DNA of 64,000 bases from Deltaproteobacteria bacterium (GTDB lineage: Bacteria; Myxococcota; UBA727; VGSZ01), in NCBI GenBank assembly GCA_016177705.1, contig JACOUT010000009.1, forward strand, positions 769,519 through 833,518, written 5' to 3'. This document shows, in pieces, positions 16,635 through 26,552 of the stretch. The position numbers were made by a program, and so were the translations under genes. The notes under the pieces are model-generated. The model was not told the origin of the DNA and searched no databases. It worked only from the letters and a program-made list of their open reading frames with translations. Numbering within the stretch: position 1 is the stretch's first letter; every line of letters begins with the position of its first letter.

Positions 16635-19600
16635 ATGCTGCTCCGCCGATCCGTCCTCGCCGTCGCCATCGGGCTCGTGCCCGTTTCCGCCTGCAACTGC
16701 GACGAGCTGCTCGGCAAGCTGCCGGCGCCCATCGCCATCCTGACGCACGGCGAGGACGAGACCCCGCCCCTGCCCTACCTCGAGGTGGGCATCGCGCCCA
16801 CCGCGCTCGGGCAGACCGCTGCCGTCACGCTGGTGTTGAAGAACGTCGGCAACAAGGCGCTCGTGGTCAGCGACGTCACCACCGCGGCCGACGTCGAGCT
16901 GTGCCCAGCGCCGTCGGCGGCGTTCCAGATCAGCGAGCCCGCCGGCCCGACGCGCGCCTTCACGCTCGAAGACGGCAGCGAGCAGACCATCACGGTCGGC
17001 TTCACGCCGACGAATGGCGCGCCCTCCTGCACCGTCGTCGAGGTCAGGAGCGACGACGCGGTGAGCCCGGTGTTGCGCGCGGTGCTGTCCGGCCAAGGCG
17101 ACGCGCCGCAGCTCTGCGCCGATCGCGCCATCATCGACTTCGGCGAGGTCTTCGTCGGCGACAGCGCGGACGACGTGGTGCACCTGACCTCGTGCGGCAC
17201 CCGACCCATCACCATCACGCAGGCGGCGCTCGACGAGCAGTTCCCCGACCCTTTCACCGCCGGCGGCGTCGCCACCGGCTCGCCCTTGGCGCCCGGCACC
17301 GCCATCGACATCCCGGTGACCTTCGCGCCGCTCATCGTCGATAGCTGGTCGCTCGCCAACGGCACCAGCGGCACGGTCACGCTCACCACCGACGCCGCGC
17401 AGTCCGCGGACTACAGGATCGAGCTGATCGGCACCTCGCGCCGGCCGCCCTCGTGCGTCATCCAGGTGGTGCCCGAGAGCGTCCAGTTCGGCAACGTCGG
17501 CGAGGGCAGAAGCTCCACGCAGCGCGTGTTCGTGCGCAACATCGGCGAGCTGCCCTGCACCTTCACCTCGGCGACCGTGCGCGCCCCCGCGGGCTCCTTC
17601 TCGTCGGCGCTGGTCGATCTGGCGGGTGGCACCGTTTTGCAGCAGGCGCAGTCCGGCTCCATCGACGTCACCTTCGCGCCCACCGCTATCGCCGGCACCG
17701 AGAGCGGCTTCCTCGACGTCGTCACCGACGACCCCATCAGCCCGAACATCGCCGTGCCGCTGCAAGGGACCAGCGTCGAGGTGACGCCGTGCTTCCTCGA
17801 GGCCACGCCCACCGCGCTCAACTGGGGCGCGCAGCCGCTGTTCCGCTCGAGCGAGCGCGAGGTGGTGCTGACCAACGTCGGCGTCGAGGACTGCGTCGTC
17901 ACCGACCTCGACTTGAACCCGGGCGAGCCCGAGTTCCGTCTGATCGAGCCGCCGCTCACCCAGCTCGGCGACACGCTGCCGCCGCCCTTCGACACCATCT
18001 TCGGCGGCATGTTCGGCGCCTTCGTGCCCTCGGGTGAGACCGTCACCTTCATCGTCAGCTACCGACCCGAGAACGTGGCCGCCCACGCCGGCAACGTGCA
18101 CTTCACCTACAAAGAGCTCGGCGGCAGCATCATCAACCCGAACCCGGACCAGGGCCTCGACGTGCCGCTCTCGGGCAACGGCCTCGCGCCCTGCATCAGC
18201 GTGACGCCGCTCGATGTCGATTTCGGCACCGTCGCCACCGGCGCGACGGCCGATCAGAACGTGCAGGTGAGCAACTGCGGCGGCGTCGAGCTGTTCGTCC
18301 GTGGCATCAACATCCGCGCCGGCTCGCACCCCGACTTCCATGTGCAGGCGGCACCCACGATTCCGTCCTCGATCCTGCCGGGCCAGGCGGTCACCGTCAC
18401 GGTGCGCGCGGCACCGACGGCCACCGGCATCGCGCAGGCGGGCAGCGCCATGTACGGCCAGCTCGAGGTGCTCTCCGACGTCGATCCGGAGCTGGTGGGC
18501 CTGCGCGCCAACGCACCCGGCACCTGCTCGGGCCTGTTCTGCTCGCCCACCACCATCGACTTCGGCGAGGTCATCGTCGGCGACTCGCTGGTGCGCAGCT
18601 TCGTGTGCCAGAACCCGACCGGCGCGCCCATCCCGATGGCGCCGACGATCGCGGCCCCCTTCGAGATCCTGAGCGCGCCCGCGTCCATCCCTGCGGGCGG
18701 CGCCGGCGTGTTCACGGTGCGCTACACGGCGGCCGACACCACGCTCGACACGGCGACCATCGCCGTCGGCGCCAATACCTGCACCGGCGGCGCCGCCACC
18801 GTGGCGGTGCGCGGCAACGGCACGAACGACGAGCTGCCGCCCTGCCCGCAGCCGACCTCGTTCACCCCCGAGACCCTGTGGGAGTGGGACGGCGACGGCC
18901 AGGCGCCCGCCTCGCGCCAGAGCTGGTCGACGCCCTTGGTGTCGCGCCTCGAAGACGACGACGGCGACGGCTTCGTCACCCGCGCCGACACGCCGCGCGT
19001 GGTGTTCATCTCGTTCGACCCGAACGACGCGCCCGACTACCTGACCACGGGCGGCGTCTCGGGCTCCGAGGAGCAGGTGAATGACCCGGTGCCCGGCGTG
19101 CTGCGCGCCGTCGACGGCGCCAGCGGCACCGAGGTGTGGACCAACACCGTCGAGGCCGCGCGCCTCAACTCCTCGGTGACGCCGGCCCTGATGGACCTCG
19201 ACGGCGACGGCTGCGTCGAGATCATCGGCCAGAAGTGGGTGCTCTTGCCCGGCGTCGAGGCCATCCCCAACGGGCCCAAGGTGCACGGCAAGTTCGCCCG
19301 CGGCAATCTGCTGGCGTTCGACTGCACGGGCCGGGTCAAGTGGGAGTCGCAGGAATGGACGCGCGACCCGAATGAGCTCGAGGACGCGGGTGGCATCGCC
19401 GTCGGCGACGTCGACGGCGACGGCTTCGGCGAGGTCGCGGTCGGCGATCACCTCTACGACCACAACGGCCGCCTCTTGTGGCGCGGCGGGCGCGGCACCG
19501 GCTCGGCCGGCCACGGCCCCACCAGCGTGCTGGTCGACGTCGACGGCGTGCCGGGCCTCGAGCTGGTGGCGGGCGCCACCGCCTACCGCGCCAACGGCAC

Positions 19601-20372
19601 CATCCTGTGGGACAACCTCGACAACGTGACCTTTGACGGCCACCCGGCGGTGGCCGACCTCGACGGCGACGGCACCAACGAAGTGGTATTCCGCTCGGGC
19701 GAGCTGGCCGTGTTCGACGGCGTCAACGGCGCCATCCGCTTCGGTCCGCTCGCGCCGCCCACGCGCATGGCGATGGGCCCCACCTGCGAGAGCGGCACCG
19801 GCGGCGGCGGCGGGGAGGAAGAGGATCCCTGCGACATCATCCCCAACAACCCGGCCATCCTCGACGTCGACGGCGACGGCGACCTCGAGATCGCCGTCGC
19901 CTCGCAGGAGATCCTGATCGTCTACCAGCACGACCTCACTGAGGTGTGGCGCGCCACTATCTGGGACGGCACCGGCGCCTCCGGCCCGGCCGGCTTCGAC
20001 TTCGAGGCCGACGGCACGCAGAACGTCGTCTACTCCGACGAGGGCAACGTGTGGTCCTACGGCCCGACCGGCTCGCCGGTGTACGACGCCGATCGCCAGA
20101 GCGTGACCATGTTCGAGTACACGCCCATCGCCGACATCGACAACGACGGCCACGCCAACCTGCTCGCGGGATCGAACGAGCCGCAGTTCGCCACCGCGCA
20201 GGGGCTCGACGCCTGGCAGAACGCGGGCACGCGCTGGGCGCAGGCGCGCGGCATCTGGAACCAGCACGCCTATGTCGAGGAGATCGTGAGCGAGCTGGGC
20301 GCGCCGGTGTGGAACGACAGCGCGACGCCGCTGCCGGGCTTCCGCACCGCCTCGGCGCAGTGCGTGCCCTGA
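16635..20372 (+). CDS. Giant lipoprotein with ASH-type and FG-GAP/VCBS repeats
   Basis: A 1245-residue lipoprotein: lipobox PVSAC with Cys20, and AGGAG just upstream of the ATG. Residues ~50-730 contain about six Ig-like domains of the ASH / choice-of-anchor D type, each opening with a strand such as IIDFGEVFVGDS, VQFGNVGEGRS or VDFGTVATGAT and followed by a Cys or NVG turn. From ~760 to the end are FG-GAP/VCBS-like propeller repeats with calcium-type loops: LMDLDGDGCVEIIG, GDVDGDGFGEVAVGD, DLDGDGTNEVVF, DVDGDGDLEIAVA, DIDNDGHANLLAGS. This architecture fits a cell-surface protein, possibly adhesive, with the propeller near the C-terminus. No direct neighbour shares its strand or function. Confidence 0.88.
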   Translation: MLLRRSVLAVAIGLVPVSACNCDELLGKLPAPIAILTHGEDETPPLPYLEVGIAPTALGQTAAVTLVLKNVGNKALVVSDVTTAADVELCPAPSAAFQISEPAGPTRAFTLEDGSEQTITVGFTPTNGAPSCTVVEVRSDDAVSPVLRAVLSGQGDAPQLCADRAIIDFGEVFVGDSADDVVHLTSCGTRPITITQAALDEQFPDPFTAGGVATGSPLAPGTAIDIPVTFAPLIVDSWSLANGTSGTVTLTTDAAQSADYRIELIGTSRRPPSCVIQVVPESVQFGNVGEGRSSTQRVFVRNIGELPCTFTSATVRAPAGSFSSALVDLAGGTVLQQAQSGSIDVTFAPTAIAGTESGFLDVVTDDPISPNIAVPLQGTSVEVTPCFLEATPTALNWGAQPLFRSSEREVVLTNVGVEDCVVTDLDLNPGEPEFRLIEPPLTQLGDTLPPPFDTIFGGMFGAFVPSGETVTFIVSYRPENVAAHAGNVHFTYKELGGSIINPNPDQGLDVPLSGNGLAPCISVTPLDVDFGTVATGATADQNVQVSNCGGVELFVRGINIRAGSHPDFHVQAAPTIPSSILPGQAVTVTVRAAPTATGIAQAGSAMYGQLEVLSDVDPELVGLRANAPGTCSGLFCSPTTIDFGEVIVGDSLVRSFVCQNPTGAPIPMAPTIAAPFEILSAPASIPAGGAGVFTVRYTAADTTLDTATIAVGANTCTGGAATVAVRGNGTNDELPPCPQPTSFTPETLWEWDGDGQAPASRQSWSTPLVSRLEDDDGDGFVTRADTPRVVFISFDPNDAPDYLTTGGVSGSEEQVNDPVPGVLRAVDGASGTEVWTNTVEAARLNSSVTPALMDLDGDGCVEIIGQKWVLLPGVEAIPNGPKVHGKFARGNLLAFDCTGRVKWESQEWTRDPNELEDAGGIAVGDVDGDGFGEVAVGDHLYDHNGRLLWRGGRGTGSAGHGPTSVLVDVDGVPGLELVAGATAYRANGTILWDNLDNVTFDGHPAVADLDGDGTNEVVFRSGELAVFDGVNGAIRFGPLAPPTRMAMGPTCESGTGGGGGEEEDPCDIIPNNPAILDVDGDGDLEIAVASQEILIVYQHDLTEVWRATIWDGTGASGPAGFDFEADGTQNVVYSDEGNVWSYGPTGSPVYDADRQSVTMFEYTPIADIDNDGHANLLAGSNEPQFATAQGLDAWQNAGTRWAQARGIWNQHAYVEEIVSELGAPVWNDSATPLPGFRTASAQCVP

Positions 20373-20394
20373 TCTCGTAGGCCTGGGCGCGCGT

Positions 20395-22311
20395 TCAGGG
20401 GCGTGCGCGAGGCGCGGCGATGGCGCGCAGCAACTGCTCGCCGCTGACGGGCTTCTTGACCACGCCATCGACGAGCGCGGTCTCGTCGTCCGTCAGCTCG
20501 TCGCCCGTGAAGAAGAGTAGCTGCGCGCTCGGCGCCAACTCGCGCAGGCGCGCCACCGCGCCGCCGCCCGCACCACCGGCGAGCGATCGATCGAGCAGGA
20601 TGACGTCGAAGCGCTCGGCGCGCGCCGCGGCCTCCGCCCTCTCCCGATCCTCGGCGCAACAGACGTGGTGCCCCTTCAGCTCGAGCAGGCGCGAGGTGGC
20701 GCGCCGCACCAACGGGTCGTCGTCGACCAACAGCACACTTGCGCGCGACGCGCTCGTGGCGGCTGCCAGCGTTGGCGCCGCCGCCGCCGACGCGGCGAGA
20801 GCGGGAAGCCACAGTGTCGCCGTGGTCCCGTGACCAAGCTGGGACGCCAGCTCGAGGCCGCCGCCCAGCTCCCGTGCGATCGCCGTGCTGGTGGCGAGCC
20901 CGAGCCCGGTGCCGGCGCCGATCGGCTTGGTCGTGAAGAAGGGTTCACAGGCGCGCCGCAGCGTCTCGGCGTCCATGCCGGGGCCGTTGTCGACGACGCG
21001 CAGCACAACACGCCGTGACCCGTCCGCGTCGTCGGCGCAGCCCGCCTCGACGACGATGCACGGTCGCTCGCGGCCGCTCGACAACAGCGCGTCGCGCGCG
21101 TTGAACAGCAGGTTCATCAGCACCTGCTCGATGTCGGACCCATCGGCGCGCACCGCCGGCAACCCGGCATCGATTCGGTGTGCCACCTCGATGGCGCCGC
21201 CCAGAGTGGGAGCGCAGATGGAAACGCAGCGCTCGACCACCGCGCCAAAGTCGCACGCCGTCGGTGCGCGCCGCATGCGCTTGCCCGCGTAGGTCATGAG
21301 CTGGTGCACCAGGTCTGCGGCGCGCGTAGCAGCGCCGTGTGCGTCGTCGACGATGGCTACGTGGCTTGCCGGCACGACGCGACGGAGCAGCTCGAGGTTC
21401 GGCAGGATGACGGTCAAAAGGTTGTTGAAGTTGTGCGCGATGCCAGCAGTCAGCGTGCCGACCGCGTGCAGGCGATGGGACTGGCGCAGCTCGTCTTCGA
21501 AGCGTCGCTGGCTGGTGACGTCGATCAGCCCACCCACCGCAGCGGCCGGCTTGCCATCCGGCCCACGCGTCATGCGGCCCATGGCGAGCACCCACCGCTC
21601 CGAGCCGTCGGGGCGGACGATGCGGTGCGTGCGCTCGACGGGCTCGCCGGCGAGCAGGCGTGGCCCATCGGAGGCGACGGCCTCGCGATCGTCGGGGTGC
21701 ACCAGGCGCTCGGTGTAGACCTGCATGGCGAGCGGCTCGTCGACGCCGAGGATCTCCAGCATCCGCTCGTCCCAAGTGATGCGGTCACCCGCGATCTCCC
21801 AGCTCCACAAGCCAACGCCGGTGGCGGTGAGCGCCATGTTGAGCAATGCTTCACGATCGGCGACGGCGCGCTCGCGGCGCTTGACCGCGGTGACGTCGGT
21901 GACCGACAGGCAGCCGCTCAAGGTACCGTCGGCCTCGCGGATGGCGACCACGTCGGTGTGATACTGGGCCACTGTGCCGTTGGGGCCTTGTCCCTCGCTG
22001 TCATAGGCGGCGGGCACGCCCGTCTCGAGCACGCGCGCGATGGCCGGCAGCGCGATCTCGAGCGACGACGGCGCGATGAAGTCGGCGAGTGGCCGCCCGA
22101 GCGCCGTCGCCGCCGTCAGCGGCGGAACGTAGTGGTTGACCCAGGTGAGGCGCAGCGCGCGATCGAAGCGCGCCACGATGTTCGGGATCTTCTCGAGCAG
22201 TGGCTCGAGCAAGGCGGCACCGCGCTGCAAATCCGCGACCTCGCGCTCCAGCTCTCTCAGCCGTGCTTGCAGCCGCGCGACCTCGCCGCTCGTGTTCTCG
22301 CGCTCCACCAT
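20395..22311 (-). CDS. Hybrid PAS sensor histidine kinase with receiver domain
   Basis: A 638-residue protein without evident membrane segments. An N-terminal coiled coil (~5-45) leads into two PAS domains (~50-165, with VARFDRALRLTWVN; ~170-290, with GLWSWEIAGDRITWDERM). The phospho-acceptor box is GIAHNFNNLL, followed by an HATPase domain with NLLFNARDAL (N box), VVDNGPGM (G1) and GAGTGLGLA (G2). A receiver domain closes the protein: LLVDDDPLVRR, phospho-acceptor Asp in ILLDRS, and the lysine in VVKKPV. It belongs to the HFNN class of soluble hybrid kinases, which sense cytoplasmic signals; partner regulator unknown. The ATG at 22311 is preferred; an upstream GTG adds only Arg-rich residues. 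Confidence 0.9.
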   Translation of the reverse strand: MVERENTSGEVARLQARLRELEREVADLQRGAALLEPLLEKIPNIVARFDRALRLTWVNHYVPPLTAATALGRPLADFIAPSSLEIALPAIARVLETGVPAAYDSEGQGPNGTVAQYHTDVVAIREADGTLSGCLSVTDVTAVKRRERAVADREALLNMALTATGVGLWSWEIAGDRITWDERMLEILGVDEPLAMQVYTERLVHPDDREAVASDGPRLLAGEPVERTHRIVRPDGSERWVLAMGRMTRGPDGKPAAAVGGLIDVTSQRRFEDELRQSHRLHAVGTLTAGIAHNFNNLLTVILPNLELLRRVVPASHVAIVDDAHGAATRAADLVHQLMTYAGKRMRRAPTACDFGAVVERCVSICAPTLGGAIEVAHRIDAGLPAVRADGSDIEQVLMNLLFNARDALLSSGRERPCIVVEAGCADDADGSRRVVLRVVDNGPGMDAETLRRACEPFFTTKPIGAGTGLGLATSTAIARELGGGLELASQLGHGTTATLWLPALAASAAAAPTLAAATSASRASVLLVDDDPLVRRATSRLLELKGHHVCCAEDRERAEAAARAERFDVILLDRSLAGGAGGGAVARLRELAPSAQLLFFTGDELTDDETALVDGVVKKPVSGEQLLRAIAAPRARP

Positions 22312-22403
22312 GCGCCGTCGCCGGTAGCATGCGCGGCCGCCGGCGGCGACCACCGTGCGGCGCCCACATCGACAGCGAACGCGGTGGCGACTAGCGTTCG
22401 GGC

Positions 22404-23228
22404 GTGCTGCTGATTGCCTTCTTGCCGCTGCTCGCCGTGGCGGAGCCCCCCGGCGCCGACGTCGAGGTCGACAAGGTGACGTCCACGGCGGAGCCCCCCG
22501 CCGACAGCTTCTCGCTCGAGCTTGCGGGCGCCGAGCAGGTGGTGCTGGTGACCACGCGCGGCTGGCGCGACGAGGTCGCCCGGTTGACGCGCCACGAGAA
22601 GGTCGGCGGCGTCTGGATGCAGGTGGGCCAGGCTATCGAGGTGGTGGTGGGCGAGAGCGGGCTCGGCTGGGGCCTCGGGCTACACCCGCTCGGTGTCGGC
22701 GAGCCGAGGAAGACCGAAGGCGACGGACGTGCGCCGGCAGGCGTGTTTCGGCTGCTCTCCGCATTCGGGCCGATGGCGCCGCCGATGAAGACGCGCATGC
22801 CCTGGCTGCGCACGCGCGCCAAGCTGGTGTGCGTCGACGATCCTCGCGGCGGCGCCTACAACCGGCTCGTCGACGAAGCGGCGGCGACTGCCGCCACCGC
22901 CCCCGACGGCGGCATCGACCCGCCGCAGGAGCGCCGCTACCGGAGCGCCGAGCCGATGCTGCGTGACGACGGGCTCTACGAGGTCGGCCTGCTCATCGAC
23001 CAGAACGGCTTCGGCGACACGTCGGCGCAGGTGATCCCGGGGCGCGGAAGCTGCGCCTTCCTGCACGTCTGGAAGCGCAAGGGCCGCGGCACGCAGGGGT
23101 GCACGGCCATGGCCCGGCCCGACCTCGAGAAGCTGGTCGAGTGGCTCGACCCCGCGCGCCACCCCGTGCTGGTGCAGTTGCCGCTCGAGGAGTTGGTCAA
23201 GCGGCGCATCCCTTGGCGCCTGCCCTAG
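22404..23228 (+). CDS. L,D-transpeptidase (YkuD-like) catalytic-domain protein
   Basis: A 274-residue secreted protein (short hydrophobic N-terminus ending near AVA-EPP). The core matches the YkuD-like L,D-transpeptidase family of the type with KTEGDGRAPAGVF and, near the end, SCAFLHVW...GTQGCTAM: the His and the Cys of the TQGCT box are the probable catalytic pair. Family members make or edit 3-3 peptidoglycan crosslinks or attach envelope proteins. The GTG start lacks a clear ribosome binding site. It is divergent from the hybrid histidine kinase gene, with 92 bp between them. Confidence 0.8.
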   Translation: MLLIAFLPLLAVAEPPGADVEVDKVTSTAEPPADSFSLELAGAEQVVLVTTRGWRDEVARLTRHEKVGGVWMQVGQAIEVVVGESGLGWGLGLHPLGVGEPRKTEGDGRAPAGVFRLLSAFGPMAPPMKTRMPWLRTRAKLVCVDDPRGGAYNRLVDEAAATAATAPDGGIDPPQERRYRSAEPMLRDDGLYEVGLLIDQNGFGDTSAQVIPGRGSCAFLHVWKRKGRGTQGCTAMARPDLEKLVEWLDPARHPVLVQLPLEELVKRRIPWRLP

Positions 23229-23358
23229 CGCCGGGGTCGGCAGGCGACTGCCAGGCATCGGTCGGATTACGTAGCGCCGTCAACCGACGCGGGCCTGCGG
23301 AATCGGTGGCCCAATCGTCGCGATTTCGAGCCACGCCACGCCCGCTCTTGGAGCACCC

Positions 23359-24297
23359 ATGATCTCTCTCCTCCTCACCGTCGCCTTGCCCGTGGCGTCG
23401 CCCGCCGCGCTCGTGCTGCGCGCCGGCGCCGCGCCCGAAGCGCTCGGCGTCTCGCGCGACGACGAGTCCTCGCCCGAGGGACCCGGCAGCCTCGCCGTCG
23501 ACGCCGACGGCCGCACCTTCGTGCTCGACGCGGTGCATGCGCGCGTGGCCGTGCTCGGCAAGGGCGGCGCGCTCGAAGCGAACGTGCCGCTGCCCTCCGA
23601 CACCGTCGAGGACATCGCGCTCACGCCCGCCGGCGACCTGGTGGCGCTCGACCGCCTGGTGGCCCGGCGCGTGTACGTGATCGCGCCGAACGGCTCGCTC
23701 GTGACCAGCGCCCCGGTCGAGGGCGCCGGCGTCGACGACGGCGGCCTCGTCACCGCGCTGTTCGCCGACGCGGACGGCGTCTGGCTCGAGGTGCTGCACG
23801 GCGCCCAGGTGCGCGTGCTCGACGCCGCGCTGCGCGAGGACGCGGCGCGCACCGTGCGGCCCGGCATGCCGTTCGGCGGCGAGTACGTGCGTCTGCGCAA
23901 GGTCGGCGACCTCGCACAAGTGCTGTTCTTCGACGCGCGCGGCGCGCTCGTCGCCGACGGCGTGGTGCGCTTCTCGTCGCTGCTCGAGCTGTCCGGCCTG
24001 GTCGCCCAGGCTGGCAAGGCCGCAGCCAAACAGGGCGGCGAGCTGTGGGTGGCCGGGCACGAGCTGGTGCAGCAAACACCTGGAGAAACGCCGACGCGCG
24101 ACGCGGTGGTGGTGGTGCGGCTGTCGCGCGCCGCCGACGGTCGGCTCGTCGAGCGCGAGCGGCGCGAGCGGCGCGCCTCACCCGAGTTCGTGCCGCTCAA
24201 GCAGCTCGTGCCCGCCGGCGACGGCAAGGTCGCGCACCTGTACGTGGACACGCGCGTCACACGGGGCGCTGCCGCGGCGGAGGTGACGTCATGGTGA
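23359..24297 (+). CDS. Secreted beta-propeller (NHL-like) protein
   Basis: A 312-residue protein with a signal peptide (cleavage near ASPA). The mature part has regular propeller-blade motifs: GSLAVDADGRTFVLD, RVAVLGKGGALEANV, IALTPAGDLVALD, RRVYVIAPNGSLV. That pattern of G-x-hydrophobic-D/N-G-x with a trailing ALD/VLD resembles NHL or six-bladed propellers, though the blades are diverged. It overlaps the next gene by 7 bp in a translationally coupled layout, so the two proteins probably act together outside the cytoplasm. Ribosome binding site GGAG upstream of the ATG. Confidence 0.8.
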   Translation: MISLLLTVALPVASPAALVLRAGAAPEALGVSRDDESSPEGPGSLAVDADGRTFVLDAVHARVAVLGKGGALEANVPLPSDTVEDIALTPAGDLVALDRLVARRVYVIAPNGSLVTSAPVEGAGVDDGGLVTALFADADGVWLEVLHGAQVRVLDAALREDAARTVRPGMPFGGEYVRLRKVGDLAQVLFFDARGALVADGVVRFSSLLELSGLVAQAGKAAAKQGGELWVAGHELVQQTPGETPTRDAVVVVRLSRAADGRLVERERRERRASPEFVPLKQLVPAGDGKVAHLYVDTRVTRGAAAAEVTSW

Positions 24298-25781
24298 GCG
24301 CGCTCCTCCTCGTCCTGTCGCTCTCGGGCGCGCCGCCGGAGATGACCCGCGACGACATCGTGGCGCGCGGCGGTACTGGCGTCGGCTACTCCTATTGGTG
24401 GGGCGGCGGCTGCTGGCAGTCGGACGGCGGCGGCAACCACGGCGCGTGCTCGGGCAACTGCCCCGACTGCACGCACAGCGGCAGCTACGGCGCCGACTGC
24501 AGCGGCTTCGTCTTCAAGAGCTGGAAGATCAACGGCGAGGCGCTCTCCACCTGCAACCACGGGCCCTACACCGCGAACTCCTACCGCACCACCGAGACCT
24601 GGTGGACGCACGTGAACCGCGGCGACGCGCGCAAGGCGGACATCCTGGCCTCGTCGACGCACGTGGCGTTGCTGCAGAGCGGCGACCCTTGGGGCACGCC
24701 CACCGTCCTCGAGGCACGGGGCTGCTCCTACGGCGTCCAGCGCAACACGCGCTCGCTCGGATCGGAGTACGTCGCCTCCGAGCGCGACAACCTCGGCTCG
24801 CCCGCGCCGCCAGACTGGCAGGCGACCTACGTCGACCAGTCCTTCCCCTACGCGAGCCAGCCCGCCATCGAGCTGAAGGAAGGCGAGACGCTCGACGGCT
24901 ACTTCGACCTGAGAAACGACGGCGCTCGGAGCTGGAGCGACGACACCAAGCTCGCGCCGACGCCGCGCGATCAGCCGTCGGTGTTGGGCGACGACAGCTG
25001 GCTGTCCGACACGCGCATCGTCTCGCCAGGCGCGGTGGCGCCCGGCGCCGTCGGGCACTTCCCGGTGCGCATCAAGGGGAACGTGCCGGGCGAGCACCTG
25101 CAGACCTTCGGCGTGGTGCAGGAGGGCGTTTCCTGGTTCTCGCAGTCGGGCGGACCGCCCGACACGCAGCTCGCCATCCTGGTCAACGTCACGCCGCGCG
25201 ACTACGCGGGGACGCTGGTCGCCGACGGCTTTGCACACGCCGCCGACGGCGCCGTGGAGATCGGGCTCGGCAGCGTGACGCAGGGCTACATCGAGGTGAG
25301 AAACGACGGCCACGTCACCTGGGACGACACCGTGCGCCTGGCGCCGACGCCGCGCGATCAAGCCTCGGCGCTGGCGGCGCCGTCCTGGCTGTCGCCGACG
25401 CGCGTGGCCACGCCCGACGCCGCGACACCCGAGGGCACGGTGGCGCGCTTCACCTTCGAGGTCACCGGCGCCGCGCTCGGCGAGAGCACGCAGCGCTTCG
25501 GCCTGGTCCACGAGGGCGTCACCTGGTTCGCGGACGCGGGCTTCGGACCCGCGGACGACTTCTTCTCGCTGACGGTGCGCGTGGTCGAGCCACCGCCGCC
25601 GGACGAGCCGAACGACGACGGCGCCGACGACGAGCACGACGACGGCCACGCCGATCAACAGGGTGCCGGGGGCAAGCGGCCGCTGCCGAACAGCGTCGAC
25701 GACGGGGGCTGTGCGCAGGTGCCTGCGGCGCCGGCGGCGCTGCTGGCGCTCGTTGTGCTGCTGCGGCGACGCCGTCGCTGA
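24291..25781 (+). CDS. NlpC/P60-like secreted protein with Ig-like domains and MYXO-CTERM tail
   Basis: A 496-residue exported protein. After the signal peptide an NlpC/P60-type papain-like domain runs to ~residue 170: GYSYWWGG, GADCSGFVFKSW with the likely nucleophile Cys, and SSTHVALLQSGD with the His. Two Ig-like domains of the NBR1-like type follow (both contain LAPTPRDQ and a W..WLS..R stretch). An acidic linker leads to GGCAQVPAAP, a hydrophobic helix and a run of Arg, the layout of the MYXO-CTERM sorting signal. GGAGGTGA lies just upstream of the ATG, and the start overlaps the propeller gene stop. Likely peptidoglycan or surface-protein processing, anchored at the cell surface. Confidence 0.88.
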   Translation: MVSALLLVLSLSGAPPEMTRDDIVARGGTGVGYSYWWGGGCWQSDGGGNHGACSGNCPDCTHSGSYGADCSGFVFKSWKINGEALSTCNHGPYTANSYRTTETWWTHVNRGDARKADILASSTHVALLQSGDPWGTPTVLEARGCSYGVQRNTRSLGSEYVASERDNLGSPAPPDWQATYVDQSFPYASQPAIELKEGETLDGYFDLRNDGARSWSDDTKLAPTPRDQPSVLGDDSWLSDTRIVSPGAVAPGAVGHFPVRIKGNVPGEHLQTFGVVQEGVSWFSQSGGPPDTQLAILVNVTPRDYAGTLVADGFAHAADGAVEIGLGSVTQGYIEVRNDGHVTWDDTVRLAPTPRDQASALAAPSWLSPTRVATPDAATPEGTVARFTFEVTGAALGESTQRFGLVHEGVTWFADAGFGPADDFFSLTVRVVEPPPPDEPNDDGADDEHDDGHADQQGAGGKRPLPNSVDDGGCAQVPAAPAALLALVVLLRRRRR

Positions 25782-25829
25782 CGCCGCTCGACGCCGTTCG
25801 GCCGCGCCGGACTGTGCTAGACCGCGCAC

Positions 25830-26552
25830 ATGGCGCAGGTCATCCCCGAGAGCTGGCAGGTGCCGCAGCGCTTCCGCCAGCGTGTCGGCGCGTCTGCCGG
25901 ACGGCAGCGCGCCATGCACGATGGCGGCCACCTGCTGCTGATCCTGCACGACGTCCCCAAGCCCGGCGACGACGAGCGCGCGCCGCGCATCTTCTGGCGT
26001 GCGCCCGACGGCAGCTTCAAGGCCAAGGAGAGCCGCGGCGATGGGCTGCCCTCGCTCAAGCGCCACGTCGAGGGCTTCAAAGCCGCGGTGCACGACCTCG
26101 ACGAGAAGGTCGATCGCGCCAAGCTGGCCGAGGAGATCTATCAGGTGCTGCGCGCGGCCTCGCCGCTGGCGCGCACCACGCGCAACCTGCACAAGGCATT
26201 GCAGGAGGCGCGCGAGGGCATCGAGGACAAGGACATCATCTCGCTGCGCGACGCCGCCGGTGAGATCGAGCGCACCGCCGAGCTGGTGGTCTCGGACGCC
26301 AAGAACGCGCTCGACTACCTCGAGGCCAAGGCCGCCGAGGAGCAAGCTGCCTTCGCCAAGAAGACCGCCGAGGCGCAGCACCGGCTCAACCTGTTGGCCG
26401 CGCTGTTCTTCCCCATCACCGCCATCGGCTCGGTGCTCGGCATCGAGCTGACCAAGGGGCTCGAGAGCCAGGGCGCGTGGCTGTTTTGGGGCATCGTCAT
26501 CGCCTCGCTGGTGGTCGGCGTGGCGGTGCGCGCCAGCGTCAACAAGGGCTGA
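25830..26552 (+). CDS. Coiled-coil membrane protein with CorA-like C-terminal hairpin
   Basis: A 240-residue protein. The N-terminal ~75 residues are mixed alpha/beta (HLLLILHDVPK, FWRAPDGSF), followed by a long helical, coiled-coil-like segment to ~190, then two membrane helices at ~190-210 and ~217-237 that end the protein. The spacing and composition (ALFFPITAIGSVLGIEL, then AWLFWGIVIASLVV) recall the CorA magnesium-channel C-terminus, but the GMN signature is missing, so transport is not claimed. Its 3' end overlaps the convergent pabB gene by 14 bp. Confidence 0.72.
   Translation: MAQVIPESWQVPQRFRQRVGASAGRQRAMHDGGHLLLILHDVPKPGDDERAPRIFWRAPDGSFKAKESRGDGLPSLKRHVEGFKAAVHDLDEKVDRAKLAEEIYQVLRAASPLARTTRNLHKALQEAREGIEDKDIISLRDAAGEIERTAELVVSDAKNALDYLEAKAAEEQAAFAKKTAEAQHRLNLLAALFFPITAIGSVLGIELTKGLESQGAWLFWGIVIASLVVGVAVRASVNKG

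Noticed and set aside
16563-20468. A 1301-residue minus-strand frame across the ASH/FG-GAP lipoprotein gene
   Set aside because: It is antisense to a gene with a lipobox, ribosome binding site and clear repeat domains, and shows no domain itself.
25830-26552. CorA magnesium transporter
   Set aside because: The C-terminal hairpin is similar in hydrophobic pattern, but the GMN signature is absent.
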